DNA from: Confluentibacter sediminis
GTDB taxonomy: Bacteria; Bacteroidota; Bacteroidia; Flavobacteriales; Flavobacteriaceae
Assembly (NCBI RefSeq): GCF_003258355.1
Contig: NZ_QKPO01000012.1
Span: 124,001 to 188,000, forward strand
Direction of reading: 5' to 3'
DNA length: 64,000 nucleotides
Under the pieces are notes generated by a model. The model saw only the letters and a program-made list of their open reading frames with translations, was not told the origin of the DNA and did no database searches. Positions 44,087 to 53,511 of this stretch are shown in pieces (the first letter of the stretch is position 1; the number at the start of each line of letters is the position of its first letter). The translations under genes were made by a program, and so were the position numbers.

Positions 44087-45328
44087 ATGGAAGAAGTAGT
44101 AAAAGGAATGGCAGACATTAATGGTGTGCTAGATATTATGTGGATATTAATTGCAGGCGCATTGGTTTTCTTTATGCAGGCAGGGTTTACATTGGTAGAA
44201 ACGGGCTTTACAAGATCTAAAAATACAGTAAACATTATCATGAAAAACTTAATGGACTTTTGTATTGGATCTGTTGGGTTTTGGTTAATAGGTTATTCGC
44301 TTATGTACGGTGATGATATAAGTACATTTATAGGGACGCCAAAATTATTTTTTAATGATGCAGGGGAAATGCATAATTTGTTTTTCCAAACAGTGTTTTG
44401 TGCAACGGCAGCAACCATAGTGTCTGGGGCTATTGCAGAAAGAACTAAATTTACAACTTACTTGGTGTTTTCTTTGCTAATGACAGTGCTTATTTATCCA
44501 GTATCAGGGCATTGGGTATGGCAAGGTGATGGGTGGTTAACAAATTTGGGGTTTATTGATTTCGCGGGTTCCTCAGTGGTGCACTCTGTTGGTGGATGGG
44601 CTGCTTTAGTTGCCGCAGCTTTAGTCGGACCAAGAATTGGAAAATATACAAATGGTAAATCAAATGCCATCCCTGGGCACAGTATATTATTTGGAGCATT
44701 GGGTGTATTCATTCTTTGGATAGGCTGGTACGGGTTTAATGGGGGGTCTCAGTTAGCAATTTCAGGAGATAGTGCAAATGCGGTTTCTAACATTATAATT
44801 ACCACCAATTTGGCCGGTGCAGCGGGTGCTCTTGCGGCTATGTTTTTTACTTGGATTAAATATGGAAAACCAGATGCGTCTATGACATTGAATGGAGTGC
44901 TGGCTGGATTAGTTGGTGTAACTGCTGGCTGTGCTGCTGTTGACAATTTTGGTGCTACAGCTATTGGTGTTATTTGTGGGATATTAGTTGTTTTATCAAT
45001 TGAGTTTGTAGATAAAAAATTAAAAATAGATGATCCAGTGGGTGCTGTTTCTGTACATGGAGTTTGCGGTGCCGTTGGTACATTGCTTGTAGGGGTATTT
45101 GCTACGGATGGAGGTTTGTTGTATGGTGGTGGATTTCATCAACTAGGAGTTCAAGCTGCTGGAGTCTTTGGAATTGCTGCATGGGCTATAGTAACATCAT
45201 TCATTATATTATTTATCCTTAAGAAAACCATGGGATTAAGGGTTTCTGAAAAAGAAGAAGTTGATGGTCTTGATATGCATGAGCATGGTATGGAAGCTTA
45301 TCCAGATTTCAGGTTAAACGAGCATTAA
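44087..45328 (+). CDS. Ammonium transporter Amt, copy 2
   Basis: This 413-residue Amt protein is close to copy 1 in sequence. It contains FFQTVFCATAATIVSGAIAER, FIDFAGSSVVHSVGG, WYGFNGGSQ and GAVSVHGVCGAVGT, so the Phe gate and pore His residues are present. The C-terminal tail EVDGLDMHEHGMEAYPDFRLNEH matches copy 3 exactly at its end (YPDFRLNEH) and not copy 1, which suggests copies 2 and 3 share a more recent history or gene conversion there. It is co-transcribed with glnK1, 26 bp upstream, and has its own terminator. Confidence 0.95.
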   Translation: MEEVVKGMADINGVLDIMWILIAGALVFFMQAGFTLVETGFTRSKNTVNIIMKNLMDFCIGSVGFWLIGYSLMYGDDISTFIGTPKLFFNDAGEMHNLFFQTVFCATAATIVSGAIAERTKFTTYLVFSLLMTVLIYPVSGHWVWQGDGWLTNLGFIDFAGSSVVHSVGGWAALVAAALVGPRIGKYTNGKSNAIPGHSILFGALGVFILWIGWYGFNGGSQLAISGDSANAVSNIIITTNLAGAAGALAAMFFTWIKYGKPDASMTLNGVLAGLVGVTAGCAAVDNFGATAIGVICGILVVLSIEFVDKKLKIDDPVGAVSVHGVCGAVGTLLVGVFATDGGLLYGGGFHQLGVQAAGVFGIAAWAIVTSFIILFILKKTMGLRVSEKEEVDGLDMHEHGMEAYPDFRLNEH

Positions 45329-45359
45329 TATTATATTCAATAAATAAAGTGTTTTTTAT

Positions 45360-45391
45360 AAAAGGATCCCTAAATTTTTAGGGGTCCTTTT
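45360..45391 (+). terminator. Terminator after amt2
   Basis: AAAAGGATCCCTAAA pairs with TTTAGGGGTCCTTTT (one G-U wobble), and T residues follow. It lies 31 bp after the stop of amt2. Confidence 0.85.
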
Positions 45392-45486
45392 GTTGTTTTA
45401 TCATTTTTTGACAATAGACCCCTTGAATTAAAAAGTGTTTTAAATTAATTTTTATATTTTTGGCCTCTAATTTTAAATATGGTATC

Positions 45487-45825
45487 ATGAAAAAAATCGA
45501 AGCAATTATTAGAAAATCCAAGTATAGAGAGGTAAAGGAGGCTTTACATGCTGTTGGGGTTAATTTCTTTTCTTATTGGGATGTGACTGGTTTGGGCAAT
45601 GAAAAAGAAGGACATGTTTATAGAGGTATTAAATACAGTACGAGTGATATTCAGCGTAGACATTTATCCATTGTTGTTAATGATGATTTTGCAGAAGCTA
45701 CCGTTAAAGCTATTATCAATTCAGCTGGTACTGGCGAAGTAGGTGACGGTAAAATATTTGTATCGCAAGTTGATGAGACCTATAGAATTAGAACTGGAGA
45801 AAAAGGAGGGGACACTTTAAAATAA
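45487..45825 (+). CDS. P-II family nitrogen regulator, copy 2
   Basis: The ATG at 45487 is chosen, as its product aligns from residue 1 with the other two P-II proteins and the nine residues added by the upstream start do not. The 112-residue protein differs from copy 1 mainly in the T-loop (GIKYSTSDIQRRH instead of GISYSTSDIQRRY) and the end (FVSQVDETYRIRTGEKGG). It is followed 23 bp later by amt3 and is probably co-transcribed with it. Confidence 0.93.
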   Translation: MKKIEAIIRKSKYREVKEALHAVGVNFFSYWDVTGLGNEKEGHVYRGIKYSTSDIQRRHLSIVVNDDFAEATVKAIINSAGTGEVGDGKIFVSQVDETYRIRTGEKGGDTLK

Positions 45826-45848
45826 TATTAATTAACTAAATAACCATT

Positions 45849-47072
45849 ATGGAATTACTAACAACTAATAATGTATGGATGATGATCTGTACGGCTCTTG
45901 TGTTTTTTATGCATCTAGGATTTTCGTTCTTGGAAATTGGATTAACAAGACAAAAAAACACAGTAAACATTCTTTTTAAAAATATTTTTATAATTACTAT
46001 AGGACTGCTTTTATATTGTCTAGTAGGCTTTAATTTAATGTACCCTGGAGAATTTAATGGCTTTTTAGGGTTTTCAGGATTTGGTTTAAATGCGCCTTTA
46101 ACAGCTGAAGGTGCTTTAGATTTAACCTACAATGAGGGCTATACTTATTGGACAGATTTCTTATTTCAAGGCATGTTTGCAGCGACAGCGGCAACTATTG
46201 TTTCTGGTGCCGTGGCAGAACGTGTTAAAATTGTGCCTTTTATGATATTCACGGTTTTTTATGTAGGATTGGTTTATCCAATCGCTGGTTCTTGGAAATG
46301 GGGAGGTGGATTTTTACAAGACATGGGCTTTTATGATTTTGCGGGCTCTACATTAGTTCACTCTGTTGGTGGATGGGCAGCATTAGTGGCCGTATGGCTG
46401 CTCGGAGCTAGAATAGGTAAATTTAAAGATGGTAAACCACAGGCTATTCCTGGACATAATTTGCCTTTAGCAACAGCTGGAGTGTTAATATTATGGTTAG
46501 GATGGTTCGGATTTAATGGTGGCTCTGTCCTTTCTGCAGATCCGGCTCTAACATCTTTAGTATTAGTAACAACCTGTTTGGCAGCAGCTGCAGGGGGTGT
46601 GGTAGCCATGTTAGCATCGGCTATTAAAGATAAAAATCTTGACTTAACCATGTTTTTAAATGGTATTCTTGGAGGCTTGGTTGGTATTACTGCAAGTGCC
46701 GATGTAGTAACTCCAACAAGTGCGGTATTAATAGGTGCCATTGCAGGAATTCTTATTGTATTTGCCGTAGCGTTTGTCGATAAAATTAAATTAGATGATC
46801 CTGTTGGAGCTATTGCCGTACACCTTGTTTGTGGTGTCTGGGGAACTTTAGCTGTAGGGTTGTTTTCTACAAACCCTGAACATACTTTTTTAATACAGTT
46901 GATAGGGGTTGCCTGTTATGCCGTAGTGTGCATTGTGTCTTCGTTCATTATACTGTATGTACTTAAAATAACTATGGGTATTCGTGTTTCTGAAAGAGAA
47001 GAATTAGAAGGGTTGGATGGCCATGAACATGGTATGGATGCGTATCCTGATTTTAGATTAAATGAGCATTAA
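45849..47072 (+). CDS. Ammonium transporter Amt, copy 3
   Basis: This 407-residue Amt protein is the most divergent of the three. Its second membrane segment is SFLEIGLTRQKNTVNILFKNI, and it has an extra Tyr/Trp-rich loop (TYNEGYTYWTDFLFQ). The pore motifs are kept: FQGMFAATAATIVSGAVAER, FYDFAGSTLVHSVGG, WFGFNGGSV and GAIAVHLVCGVWGT. In the last, the residue after the pore His is Leu, not the Gly of copies 1 and 2. It may have a different affinity or substrate (methylammonium, for example), but only measurement could show this. Confidence 0.94.
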   Translation: MELLTTNNVWMMICTALVFFMHLGFSFLEIGLTRQKNTVNILFKNIFIITIGLLLYCLVGFNLMYPGEFNGFLGFSGFGLNAPLTAEGALDLTYNEGYTYWTDFLFQGMFAATAATIVSGAVAERVKIVPFMIFTVFYVGLVYPIAGSWKWGGGFLQDMGFYDFAGSTLVHSVGGWAALVAVWLLGARIGKFKDGKPQAIPGHNLPLATAGVLILWLGWFGFNGGSVLSADPALTSLVLVTTCLAAAAGGVVAMLASAIKDKNLDLTMFLNGILGGLVGITASADVVTPTSAVLIGAIAGILIVFAVAFVDKIKLDDPVGAIAVHLVCGVWGTLAVGLFSTNPEHTFLIQLIGVACYAVVCIVSSFIILYVLKITMGIRVSEREELEGLDGHEHGMDAYPDFRLNEH

Positions 47073-47096
47073 TCCATACTATTAAATAGAAACATT

Positions 47097-47135
47097 AAAA
47101 GAGAGGCTTTGTCGTTTGGCAAAGCTTCTCTTTTT
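47097..47135 (+). terminator. Terminator after amt3
   Basis: AAAAGAGAGGCTTTG pairs with CAAAGCTTCTCTTTT (one G-U wobble), and T residues follow. It separates amt3 from glnK3. Confidence 0.85.
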
Positions 47136-47212
47136 AATTATAAAATAGATTAGTCTAAAAATACTGCCAATATTTTATTTAATTTTGACGTGAATTTTTA
47201 AATGAAGTCATT

Positions 47213-47551
47213 ATGAGGAAAATTGAAGCAATTATTAGAAAATCTAAATTTAGTTTGGTAAAAGAAGCTTTGCATGAAGTTGGGGTGAATTTTTTCTCTT
47301 ATTGGGATGTTACCGGTATTGGTAATGAAAAGCAAGGTCATGTATATAGAGGTATATCTTATAGTACGAGCGATATTCAACGCAGATATTTATCCATTGT
47401 GGTAAATGATGATTTTGAAGAAGCAACTATACAAGCCATTCTTAAATCTGCAGCGACTGGCGATGTGGGTGATGGAAAAATTTTTGTGTCACATGTAGAA
47501 GAAACTTACCGCATACGAACAGGGGAAAAAGGCGGCGATACATTAAGATAA
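47213..47551 (+). CDS. P-II family nitrogen regulator, copy 3
   Basis: This 112-residue P-II protein begins MRKIEAIIRKSKFSLVKEAL. Its T-loop GIGNEKQGHVYRGISYSTSD has a Gln where copies 1 and 2 have Glu. The C-terminus ends GDTLR instead of GDTLK. Unlike copies 1 and 2, no amt gene follows, and a terminator lies after it, convergent with the PEP carboxylase gene. It is thus either a free P-II sensor or the remnant of a unit whose amt was lost. It may bind other partners such as enzymes of nitrogen metabolism. Confidence 0.93.
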   Translation: MRKIEAIIRKSKFSLVKEALHEVGVNFFSYWDVTGIGNEKQGHVYRGISYSTSDIQRRYLSIVVNDDFEEATIQAILKSAATGDVGDGKIFVSHVEETYRIRTGEKGGDTLR

Positions 47552-47578
47552 CTAAGTATTGTATAAAGTTTTATAACG

Positions 47579-47614
47579 AAAAAGCTGTCTAACATAATTT
47601 TTTAGACAGCTTTT
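47579..47614. terminator. Bidirectional terminator between glnK3 and ppc
   Basis: AAAAAGCTGTCTAA pairs with TTAGACAGCTTTT, with flanking A and T tracts. It lies 27 bp after glnK3 and 25 bp after the ppc stop on the other strand. Confidence 0.85.
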
Positions 47615-47639
47615 ATTTTAAATATGATAGTATTTTAAT

Positions 47640-50231
47640 TTACGCGGAATTTCTACTAGCATTAATATTACCAAATAAAGAGCGCGTCACGATTTTTTCA
47701 TAAATCTCGATCATTGCCGTGTCTTTAACGTCAGCTTTATTTAATTCTTGAATTTTTTTCAATGCGTATTGTTGAATGGTTAATAATGGAAGTACAATAG
47801 ATTCCCTAACTTCAATAGATGCCTTACCAGAAGGCTCATTTTCCATAAGTTCTTTATATCCAGTAAGCTTTAACAATAAAGATTTGGTTGTAAGGTATTC
47901 ATTGTAAATAATTTTCCAAAATACGCCAAATTCTTCGTCTTTAGACATATACATGGTTAAATCAAAAAATGATTTTGTTAATGCCATCATACTGTTTTCC
48001 AATAATGTTTTAAAGAATTTTGAGTTATTGTAAAGGTGTTCTACTTTATGGAATTCCCCTTTGTCTTCATAAGCTTTTAAAGCTGTTCCCACACCATAAA
48101 AACCAGGTACATTTTGTTTTAATTGACTCCAAGAACCTACAAAAGGAATGGCTCTTAAATCTGAAAACACCAGTTTGTCTGAACTGCCTCGTTTTGAAGG
48201 TCTACTACCAATATTAGTTTTAGCATAATATTTTAAAGTACTCATACGCTCCAAATAAGGAATAAACATGGGATGATTTTTAAAATCTTTATAGGCTTCG
48301 TAACTCATTTCGGCTAAATCATTCATCACCACTCTATCATCTTCAGACATAGCATGTTGGTCTTTTGCCATACGATTAAAAATACCAGAACTAATCAATT
48401 GTTCTAAATTGTATTGTGATGAATCATGTGTCCCGAAATTAGAACTTATGGTTTGTCCCTGAATAGTAAGCTGTACTTCTTTGTCTTCAATAGTTGGTCC
48501 TAACGATGCATAAAATTGGTGTGTTTTTCCACCACCCCTAGCTGGAGGGCCACCACGCCCATCAAAAAATATAGCTGTAATATCATATTTTCTAGACATT
48601 TCAGTTAACTTTTCTTTAGCGGTATAAATGCCCCAGTTTGCCATTAAATAACCGCCATCTTTTGTGCCGTCAGAAAAACCAAGCATGATGGTTTGTTTCA
48701 TGCCGCGACTTTTTAAATGAGCCATATACACAGGATTTGAATACAATTGCTCCATGACTTTTGGTGCATTTTCTAAGTCGGTTATTGTTTCAAAAAGAGG
48801 TACCACATCTACGGGTAAGGCATCATCAAAGGCTACCATTTTAAGCATAGCAAATAGCTGCATCATGTTAAGAGCGGTTTGGTTATTACTTATAATGTAA
48901 CGATTGGCACCTTGTTCTCCATTGGATTCTTGTATTTGTTTCAGGGATTTAATGGTTTTTAATGTGTTGCTAACCATTTCATCTTCAAAAACATCAATAT
49001 CGATGAGGTTAGTTGTGTCAATTTTAGACAATATGTTGATTTGTTCACTCTCCGATAAATCATGATAATTTTTTGGAAAAGATGGATGTCCAATTTTTAT
49101 TAAATTATCAATAACGGTTGTAAATACACTGTGATGAATTCTGCTGTCTTGTCTAATATCTAACGTGGCAAAGTAGTAACCAAATAAATGAATTCTATTG
49201 AGTAAATTATTTATCTCGTTTAAATAAAGCGATTGATGATCTTTTATAACAATATCCCTAATCTCCTTTAACTCATTTTTTAATGCTTCGGCACTAATTG
49301 CATCTTTGTAATCTAAGTCGATACTATAGTTGTAAATAATGTTTTCTAATTTAGAAATGCGGTCTTCAACATGTCTAAAAGTAAGTTTTCGACTTAAGGT
49401 TCTTAAATCCTTGTGGTAGCATTTTAAAATGGATTGTTTTAAACTTTCAGCCACTTTAATAGTCGTTGAGGGTTTAACAAATGGATTGCCATCTCTGTCT
49501 CCTCCAGGCCAAAAACCAATATTTATAATATCATTATGCGCTTCATTATCATTATAAATATTCTGTTGTATGTAATTATAAATTTCACCAAATGATTTAT
49601 AAAACACATTCTCCAAATACCAAATCAAGCTAATAGCTTCATCATACGGTGTTGGCTTTGTGTGTTTAAAAAAAGGTGTTTTTCCAAGTTGCCCAAACAA
49701 ATTATTGATGTCGTTTAGGTTATTGGTTTTAATGGCTTCGGTTAAATCGGTAATAATCCCCAATACAGATCCTGGGTAAAATTGAGTAGGATGGGCAGTC
49801 AGTACAATTCGTACTTTAAATTGTTCCAAATAATCCTTCAATTCTTCTAATTTATTTTGTGATGTAGAAGATTCTTTAAGGTTTCTTAAGGTACCAATAC
49901 CTTCCATATTATTCACTATTGGGAACGCCGCATCTTCAATAGCATCAAACAAAACCACTTGTCTTTCAATGTATTGAATAAATCTAAAAAGTAGATTTAT
50001 TTGACTTTCTCTATTGCGTCTTGCTTGGTATTTTTTAAAGAATGTATCAACTATAGTCGTGGGGTCGTCACCATTGGCAAAACCTTTTTTGCATGTTTCG
50101 TGAAATAAAGGCAACAAAACACCTGTTTTTGTTATGGAATCAAAGGGCAGTGTCATAAATATGCTATTGTAAATCTGATATTTAGACAGGACGCTTTGTT
50201 TGAATCGAGTGATTTTTGGTTCTACAGACAT
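47640..50231 (-). CDS. ppc: Phosphoenolpyruvate carboxylase
   Basis: The enzyme makes oxaloacetate from PEP and bicarbonate. The family motifs are VLTAHPTQ (catalytic His), GFWPGGDRDGNPF, LDIRQDSRIH and FDGRGGPPARGGGKTHQFYASLG. The C-terminus is present, but it lacks the QNTG end of many enzymes, ending GNINASRNSA. At about 863 residues it is near family length. ATGs at 50243 and 50231 are both possible. It uses bicarbonate, which ties it to the SulP-carbonic anhydrase unit, and oxaloacetate feeds aspartate for nadB and lysC-type pathways. Confidence 0.96.
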   Translation of the reverse strand: MSVEPKITRFKQSVLSKYQIYNSIFMTLPFDSITKTGVLLPLFHETCKKGFANGDDPTTIVDTFFKKYQARRNRESQINLLFRFIQYIERQVVLFDAIEDAAFPIVNNMEGIGTLRNLKESSTSQNKLEELKDYLEQFKVRIVLTAHPTQFYPGSVLGIITDLTEAIKTNNLNDINNLFGQLGKTPFFKHTKPTPYDEAISLIWYLENVFYKSFGEIYNYIQQNIYNDNEAHNDIINIGFWPGGDRDGNPFVKPSTTIKVAESLKQSILKCYHKDLRTLSRKLTFRHVEDRISKLENIIYNYSIDLDYKDAISAEALKNELKEIRDIVIKDHQSLYLNEINNLLNRIHLFGYYFATLDIRQDSRIHHSVFTTVIDNLIKIGHPSFPKNYHDLSESEQINILSKIDTTNLIDIDVFEDEMVSNTLKTIKSLKQIQESNGEQGANRYIISNNQTALNMMQLFAMLKMVAFDDALPVDVVPLFETITDLENAPKVMEQLYSNPVYMAHLKSRGMKQTIMLGFSDGTKDGGYLMANWGIYTAKEKLTEMSRKYDITAIFFDGRGGPPARGGGKTHQFYASLGPTIEDKEVQLTIQGQTISSNFGTHDSSQYNLEQLISSGIFNRMAKDQHAMSEDDRVVMNDLAEMSYEAYKDFKNHPMFIPYLERMSTLKYYAKTNIGSRPSKRGSSDKLVFSDLRAIPFVGSWSQLKQNVPGFYGVGTALKAYEDKGEFHKVEHLYNNSKFFKTLLENSMMALTKSFFDLTMYMSKDEEFGVFWKIIYNEYLTTKSLLLKLTGYKELMENEPSGKASIEVRESIVLPLLTIQQYALKKIQELNKADVKDTAMIEIYEKIVTRSLFGNINASRNSA

Positions 50232-50535
50232 AGTTCTTTTCAATTGAATTTAACCCTAAATGTACTAAAGCTATGGTTAAGGAAGGTGTGCTTTTAAAAG
50301 ATTTATTAATTTTTAGGGTTTAATGAATACAAATTGTGAAATGTTAAATAAACAGCCATTTTAATTGAATCTTTTTAATTGTAATAAGGTTTTAAAATCA
50401 CGGTTTTATTTTAACCGATAATACAGCCAAAAAATTAAAAGGATTCAACCCTTTTTTGAATTATGATAAATGTCATATTCTGTAATGGTTCAGCAACATA
50501 TCTTTACAAATTGTTTTAAAAAATAACCTAAACAT

Positions 50536-52341
50536 ATGAACAAATTGCACTCATTCCATATCCCAGTCATGGGTATTGGATACACCATAGACACTCCTTT
50601 AAAAGTCGCTCAATATGGCATAGATTCTGTGATTTCTTTAGTAGACGATATCTTGCTAGAGAAACTAAGAAAAATGTACAGCGAAACTTTTGAGGTTCCT
50701 TACAAAGAAATTACAGATAAGATGGATGATTTTAGGGCAAAAAGAATCACATCCTATTTGAATTTAATGCATGATTTAGTTGAAAAGAAATTCGAAACAC
50801 TAAAACAAGTTAGTTCTGATAAGATTGATGCTGTTTATACCTATATAAATATGCTTCCAGAAAACTCAACGATTAAAGCTGATTTTAAAAGAATCACCTT
50901 AAATGGATATAATTTTACCGAAATAAAAAATTGGGTTAATAAAAATTTAAGAATAGGGAATATTGATGTTAACATCATGACCAAAGTTGATAAAGACAAT
51001 TATATAAAAGATGAAAAATTACCTGTAGAATATAATGATGCCCATGCAGCACTAAGAGGTTTTGCTAATAGTAAATTAAATTCATCAGTGGTGTTGTCTG
51101 CAGGTTTAAATCCCAGACTTTATAGTTACATGGCTCAATTTGAAGATTTTTATCCGAATGAACATGGGGTTTTCAAGAAGAAAATTACTTTAAAAGTAAG
51201 TGATTATAGGTCGGCATTAATTCAAGGTAAATTTTTGGCTAAAAAAGGATTATGGGTTTCAGAATTTAGAATAGAGTCTGGACTTAATTGTGGTGGTCAT
51301 GCTTTTGCGACAGATGGCTATCTTTTAGGGCCAGTTTTGGCAGAATTCAAGGAAAAAAGAAATGAACTAAAAGCTACGCTCCAAGAATTGGTAAGTCAAG
51401 AATTTTTGAATCAGGACCGTGTTTTTCCAAAAGATTTATCAATAAAAATATCCGCTCAAGGAGGTGTTGGCACCAATGAAGAGCATGAATTTTTAATAAA
51501 CGAATATAACTTAGATTCTATTGGTTGGGGATCACCTTTTTTATTGGTTCCAGAGGCCACAACGGTTGATGATAAAACCTTGAGTAAATTGATGAACGCC
51601 AAAGAAGAAGATTTATATTTAAGTAATATTTCTCCTTTAGGGGTGGCTTTTAATAATTTGCGAAACAATACAAAAGATGTAGAAAGAGATGTTTTGATTA
51701 ATAAAGGAAGGCCAGGAAGTTCATGTCCGAAAAAATTTGTGGAATTAAACAAAGAATTTAAAGACAAAGGTGTTTGTATTGCCTCTAGAGAGTATCAGTA
51801 TTTAAAAATAAAAGAGCTAGACGCTAAAAATTTATCTTCAGAAGATTATCAGGCTGAATTCAATCAAATAACTGAAAAATCTTGTATTTGTGTAGGTTTA
51901 GGCACATCGGCTATGCTAACATACAATTTAGATACCAAAGTTGAAGGAGAAGGCGTATCCATTTGCCCTGGGCCTAATATGGCTTATTATTCTAAGATCA
52001 TGAGTTTAAAAAATATCACTGACCATATATATGGAAGGGATAATATGATAACAAGAACAGATCGTCCTAATTTATTTATTAAAGAATTGAATATCTATAT
52101 AGATTACTTAAAAGAGAAATCAGAAGCTTTTAAAGTGTCTTTAAATAAAAAAGACGAAAAATATTTGTTGGCATTTACTAGTAATCTTAATGAAGGGATT
52201 TTGTATTATAAGAATCTATTTTATAATATGAAGACTACTTTTCAACACAAAAAAGATGCTGTATTTATAGAATTGTTCAAATGTCAAAATACCTTAAAAG
52301 CCATTGTTTTAGAAATCGAGAATATGGCTGTTACGGCTTAA
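50536..52341 (+). CDS. Uncharacterised 601-residue conserved-looking protein, possibly TIM-barrel-like
   Basis: I do not recognise this family by name. The 601-residue soluble protein starts MNKLHSFHIPVMGIGYTID. The central part LNCGGHAFATDGYLLGPVLAEF and SIKISAQGGVGTNEEHEFL, and then LDSIGWGSPFLLVPEATTV, recalls FMN-dependent TIM-barrel enzymes such as nitronate monooxygenase, which have GG-H and GGIGT motifs. At least six cysteines occur in short motifs (SCPKK, VCIASREY, SCICVG, SICPGP), suggesting a metal or redox centre. It lies between PEP carboxylase (divergent) and nadA, without a terminator before the nadA leader. A redox enzyme in central metabolism is a guess. Confidence 0.7.
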   Translation: MNKLHSFHIPVMGIGYTIDTPLKVAQYGIDSVISLVDDILLEKLRKMYSETFEVPYKEITDKMDDFRAKRITSYLNLMHDLVEKKFETLKQVSSDKIDAVYTYINMLPENSTIKADFKRITLNGYNFTEIKNWVNKNLRIGNIDVNIMTKVDKDNYIKDEKLPVEYNDAHAALRGFANSKLNSSVVLSAGLNPRLYSYMAQFEDFYPNEHGVFKKKITLKVSDYRSALIQGKFLAKKGLWVSEFRIESGLNCGGHAFATDGYLLGPVLAEFKEKRNELKATLQELVSQEFLNQDRVFPKDLSIKISAQGGVGTNEEHEFLINEYNLDSIGWGSPFLLVPEATTVDDKTLSKLMNAKEEDLYLSNISPLGVAFNNLRNNTKDVERDVLINKGRPGSSCPKKFVELNKEFKDKGVCIASREYQYLKIKELDAKNLSSEDYQAEFNQITEKSCICVGLGTSAMLTYNLDTKVEGEGVSICPGPNMAYYSKIMSLKNITDHIYGRDNMITRTDRPNLFIKELNIYIDYLKEKSEAFKVSLNKKDEKYLLAFTSNLNEGILYYKNLFYNMKTTFQHKKDAVFIELFKCQNTLKAIVLEIENMAVTA

Positions 52342-52395
52342 ATAATTGAATTCTTTAAGGTGTAATTGGTGTTTATTTTGATTCCTTTCTTTTTT

Positions 52396-52441
52396 GTCAA
52401 ATTATTAATCTTTCATACAATTTAAAGATTAATAATTTGAC
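52396..52441. repeat. Perfect 18-bp inverted repeat before nadA
   Basis: GTCAAATTATTAATCTTT and AAAGATTAATAATTTGAC are exact reverse complements with a 10-base loop. There is no T-tract after it on either strand. It lies 55 bp after the 601-residue ORF and 143 bp before the nadA ATG, so it may end the first transcript or be a regulatory site of nadAB. Confidence 0.65.
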
Positions 52442-52583
52442 ATTATAATAAATAGTATTCAATTAAATAGCTTTTTTTAAAGGAATCTCATTTCAATAAA
52501 ATTTTAATTAAGATATTTGTAATACATAGCAGGATTATGTTGGCATAAGTTTTGTTTATTTATATATAAATACTTAGTTGAAA

Positions 52584-53510
52584 ATGGATTTAGTAAAAGA
52601 AATAAAAAGATTAAAAAAGGAAAAAAATGCTGTTATTTTGGCACATTATTATCAAGTTGCCGAAATACAAGATATAGCGGATTATGTTGGAGATAGTTTA
52701 GGATTATCCCAAAAAGCAGCAGAAACGGATGCTGATATGATTGTGTTTGCAGGGGTACATTTTATGGCAGAAACTGCCAAGATATTAAACCCGACAAAAA
52801 CAGTGGTATTGCCAGATTTAAAAGCAGGCTGTTCGCTGGCAGATTCTTGTCCGCCAGACTTGTTTGAAAAATTCACAAAAGCGCATCCAGACCATGTCGT
52901 TATTACGTATGTGAACTGTTCAGCAGAAATAAAGGCATTGAGTGATATTGTTTGCACATCTTCCAATGCTGTTAAAATTGTAGAGTCTGTTCCCAAAGAC
53001 ACCCCAATTATTTTTGCTCCAGATAAAAACCTGGGTAGATACATTATGAAGGTTACAGGAAGAGACATGCTGCTTTGGGATGGTAGTTGTATTGTCCACG
53101 AAGCCTTTTCAATTGATAAATTGATTGCCTTGCACAAAAAGCACCCCGATTATAAAATTATAGCGCACCCAGAATCAGAAGAACATATCTTAAACACAGC
53201 GACTTATATTGGGTCTACTTCTGGCATGATTAATTATGTGAAAACACATCCTACTGATAAGTTTATTGTGGCAACAGAAGCGGGCATTTTACACAAGATG
53301 CAGCAAGAAATGCCAGATACTGAATTGGTGCCTGCGCCAGCGGTTGAAGATAATACCTGTGCATGTAGCGAGTGCCATTTTATGAAAATGAATACGCTTC
53401 AAAAATTATACGATTGCTTACTAAATGAAAGTCCGCAGATTGAGGTGCCAGAACATATTAGAAAAAAAGCATTATTACCAATTGAACGTATGTTAGAACT
53501 ATCTAAATAA
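52584..53510 (+). CDS. nadA: Quinolinate synthase A
   Basis: The 308-residue enzyme condenses iminoaspartate with dihydroxyacetone phosphate to quinolinate. The start is the ATG at 52584; a TTG six bases upstream is less likely. The NAILAHYYQ-type start, [24 protein letters not shown] and the end [20 protein letters not shown] are diagnostic and contain the Cys residues that hold the [4Fe-4S] cluster. It is followed 1 bp later by nadB, so the two are translationally linked. nadC is not in this window. Confidence 0.96.
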   Translation: MDLVKEIKRLKKEKNAVILAHYYQVAEIQDIADYVGDSLGLSQKAAETDADMIVFAGVHFMAETAKILNPTKTVVLPDLKAGCSLADSCPPDLFEKFTKAHPDHVVITYVNCSAEIKALSDIVCTSSNAVKIVESVPKDTPIIFAPDKNLGRYIMKVTGRDMLLWDGSCIVHEAFSIDKLIALHKKHPDYKIIAHPESEEHILNTATYIGSTSGMINYVKTHPTDKFIVATEAGILHKMQQEMPDTELVPAPAVEDNTCACSECHFMKMNTLQKLYDCLLNESPQIEVPEHIRKKALLPIERMLELSK

Positions 53511-53511
53511 T

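Noticed and set aside
44494-44712. Minus-strand open frames inside amt2 and amt3
   Set aside because: Composition-driven antisense frames; the plus-strand Amt motifs are intact.
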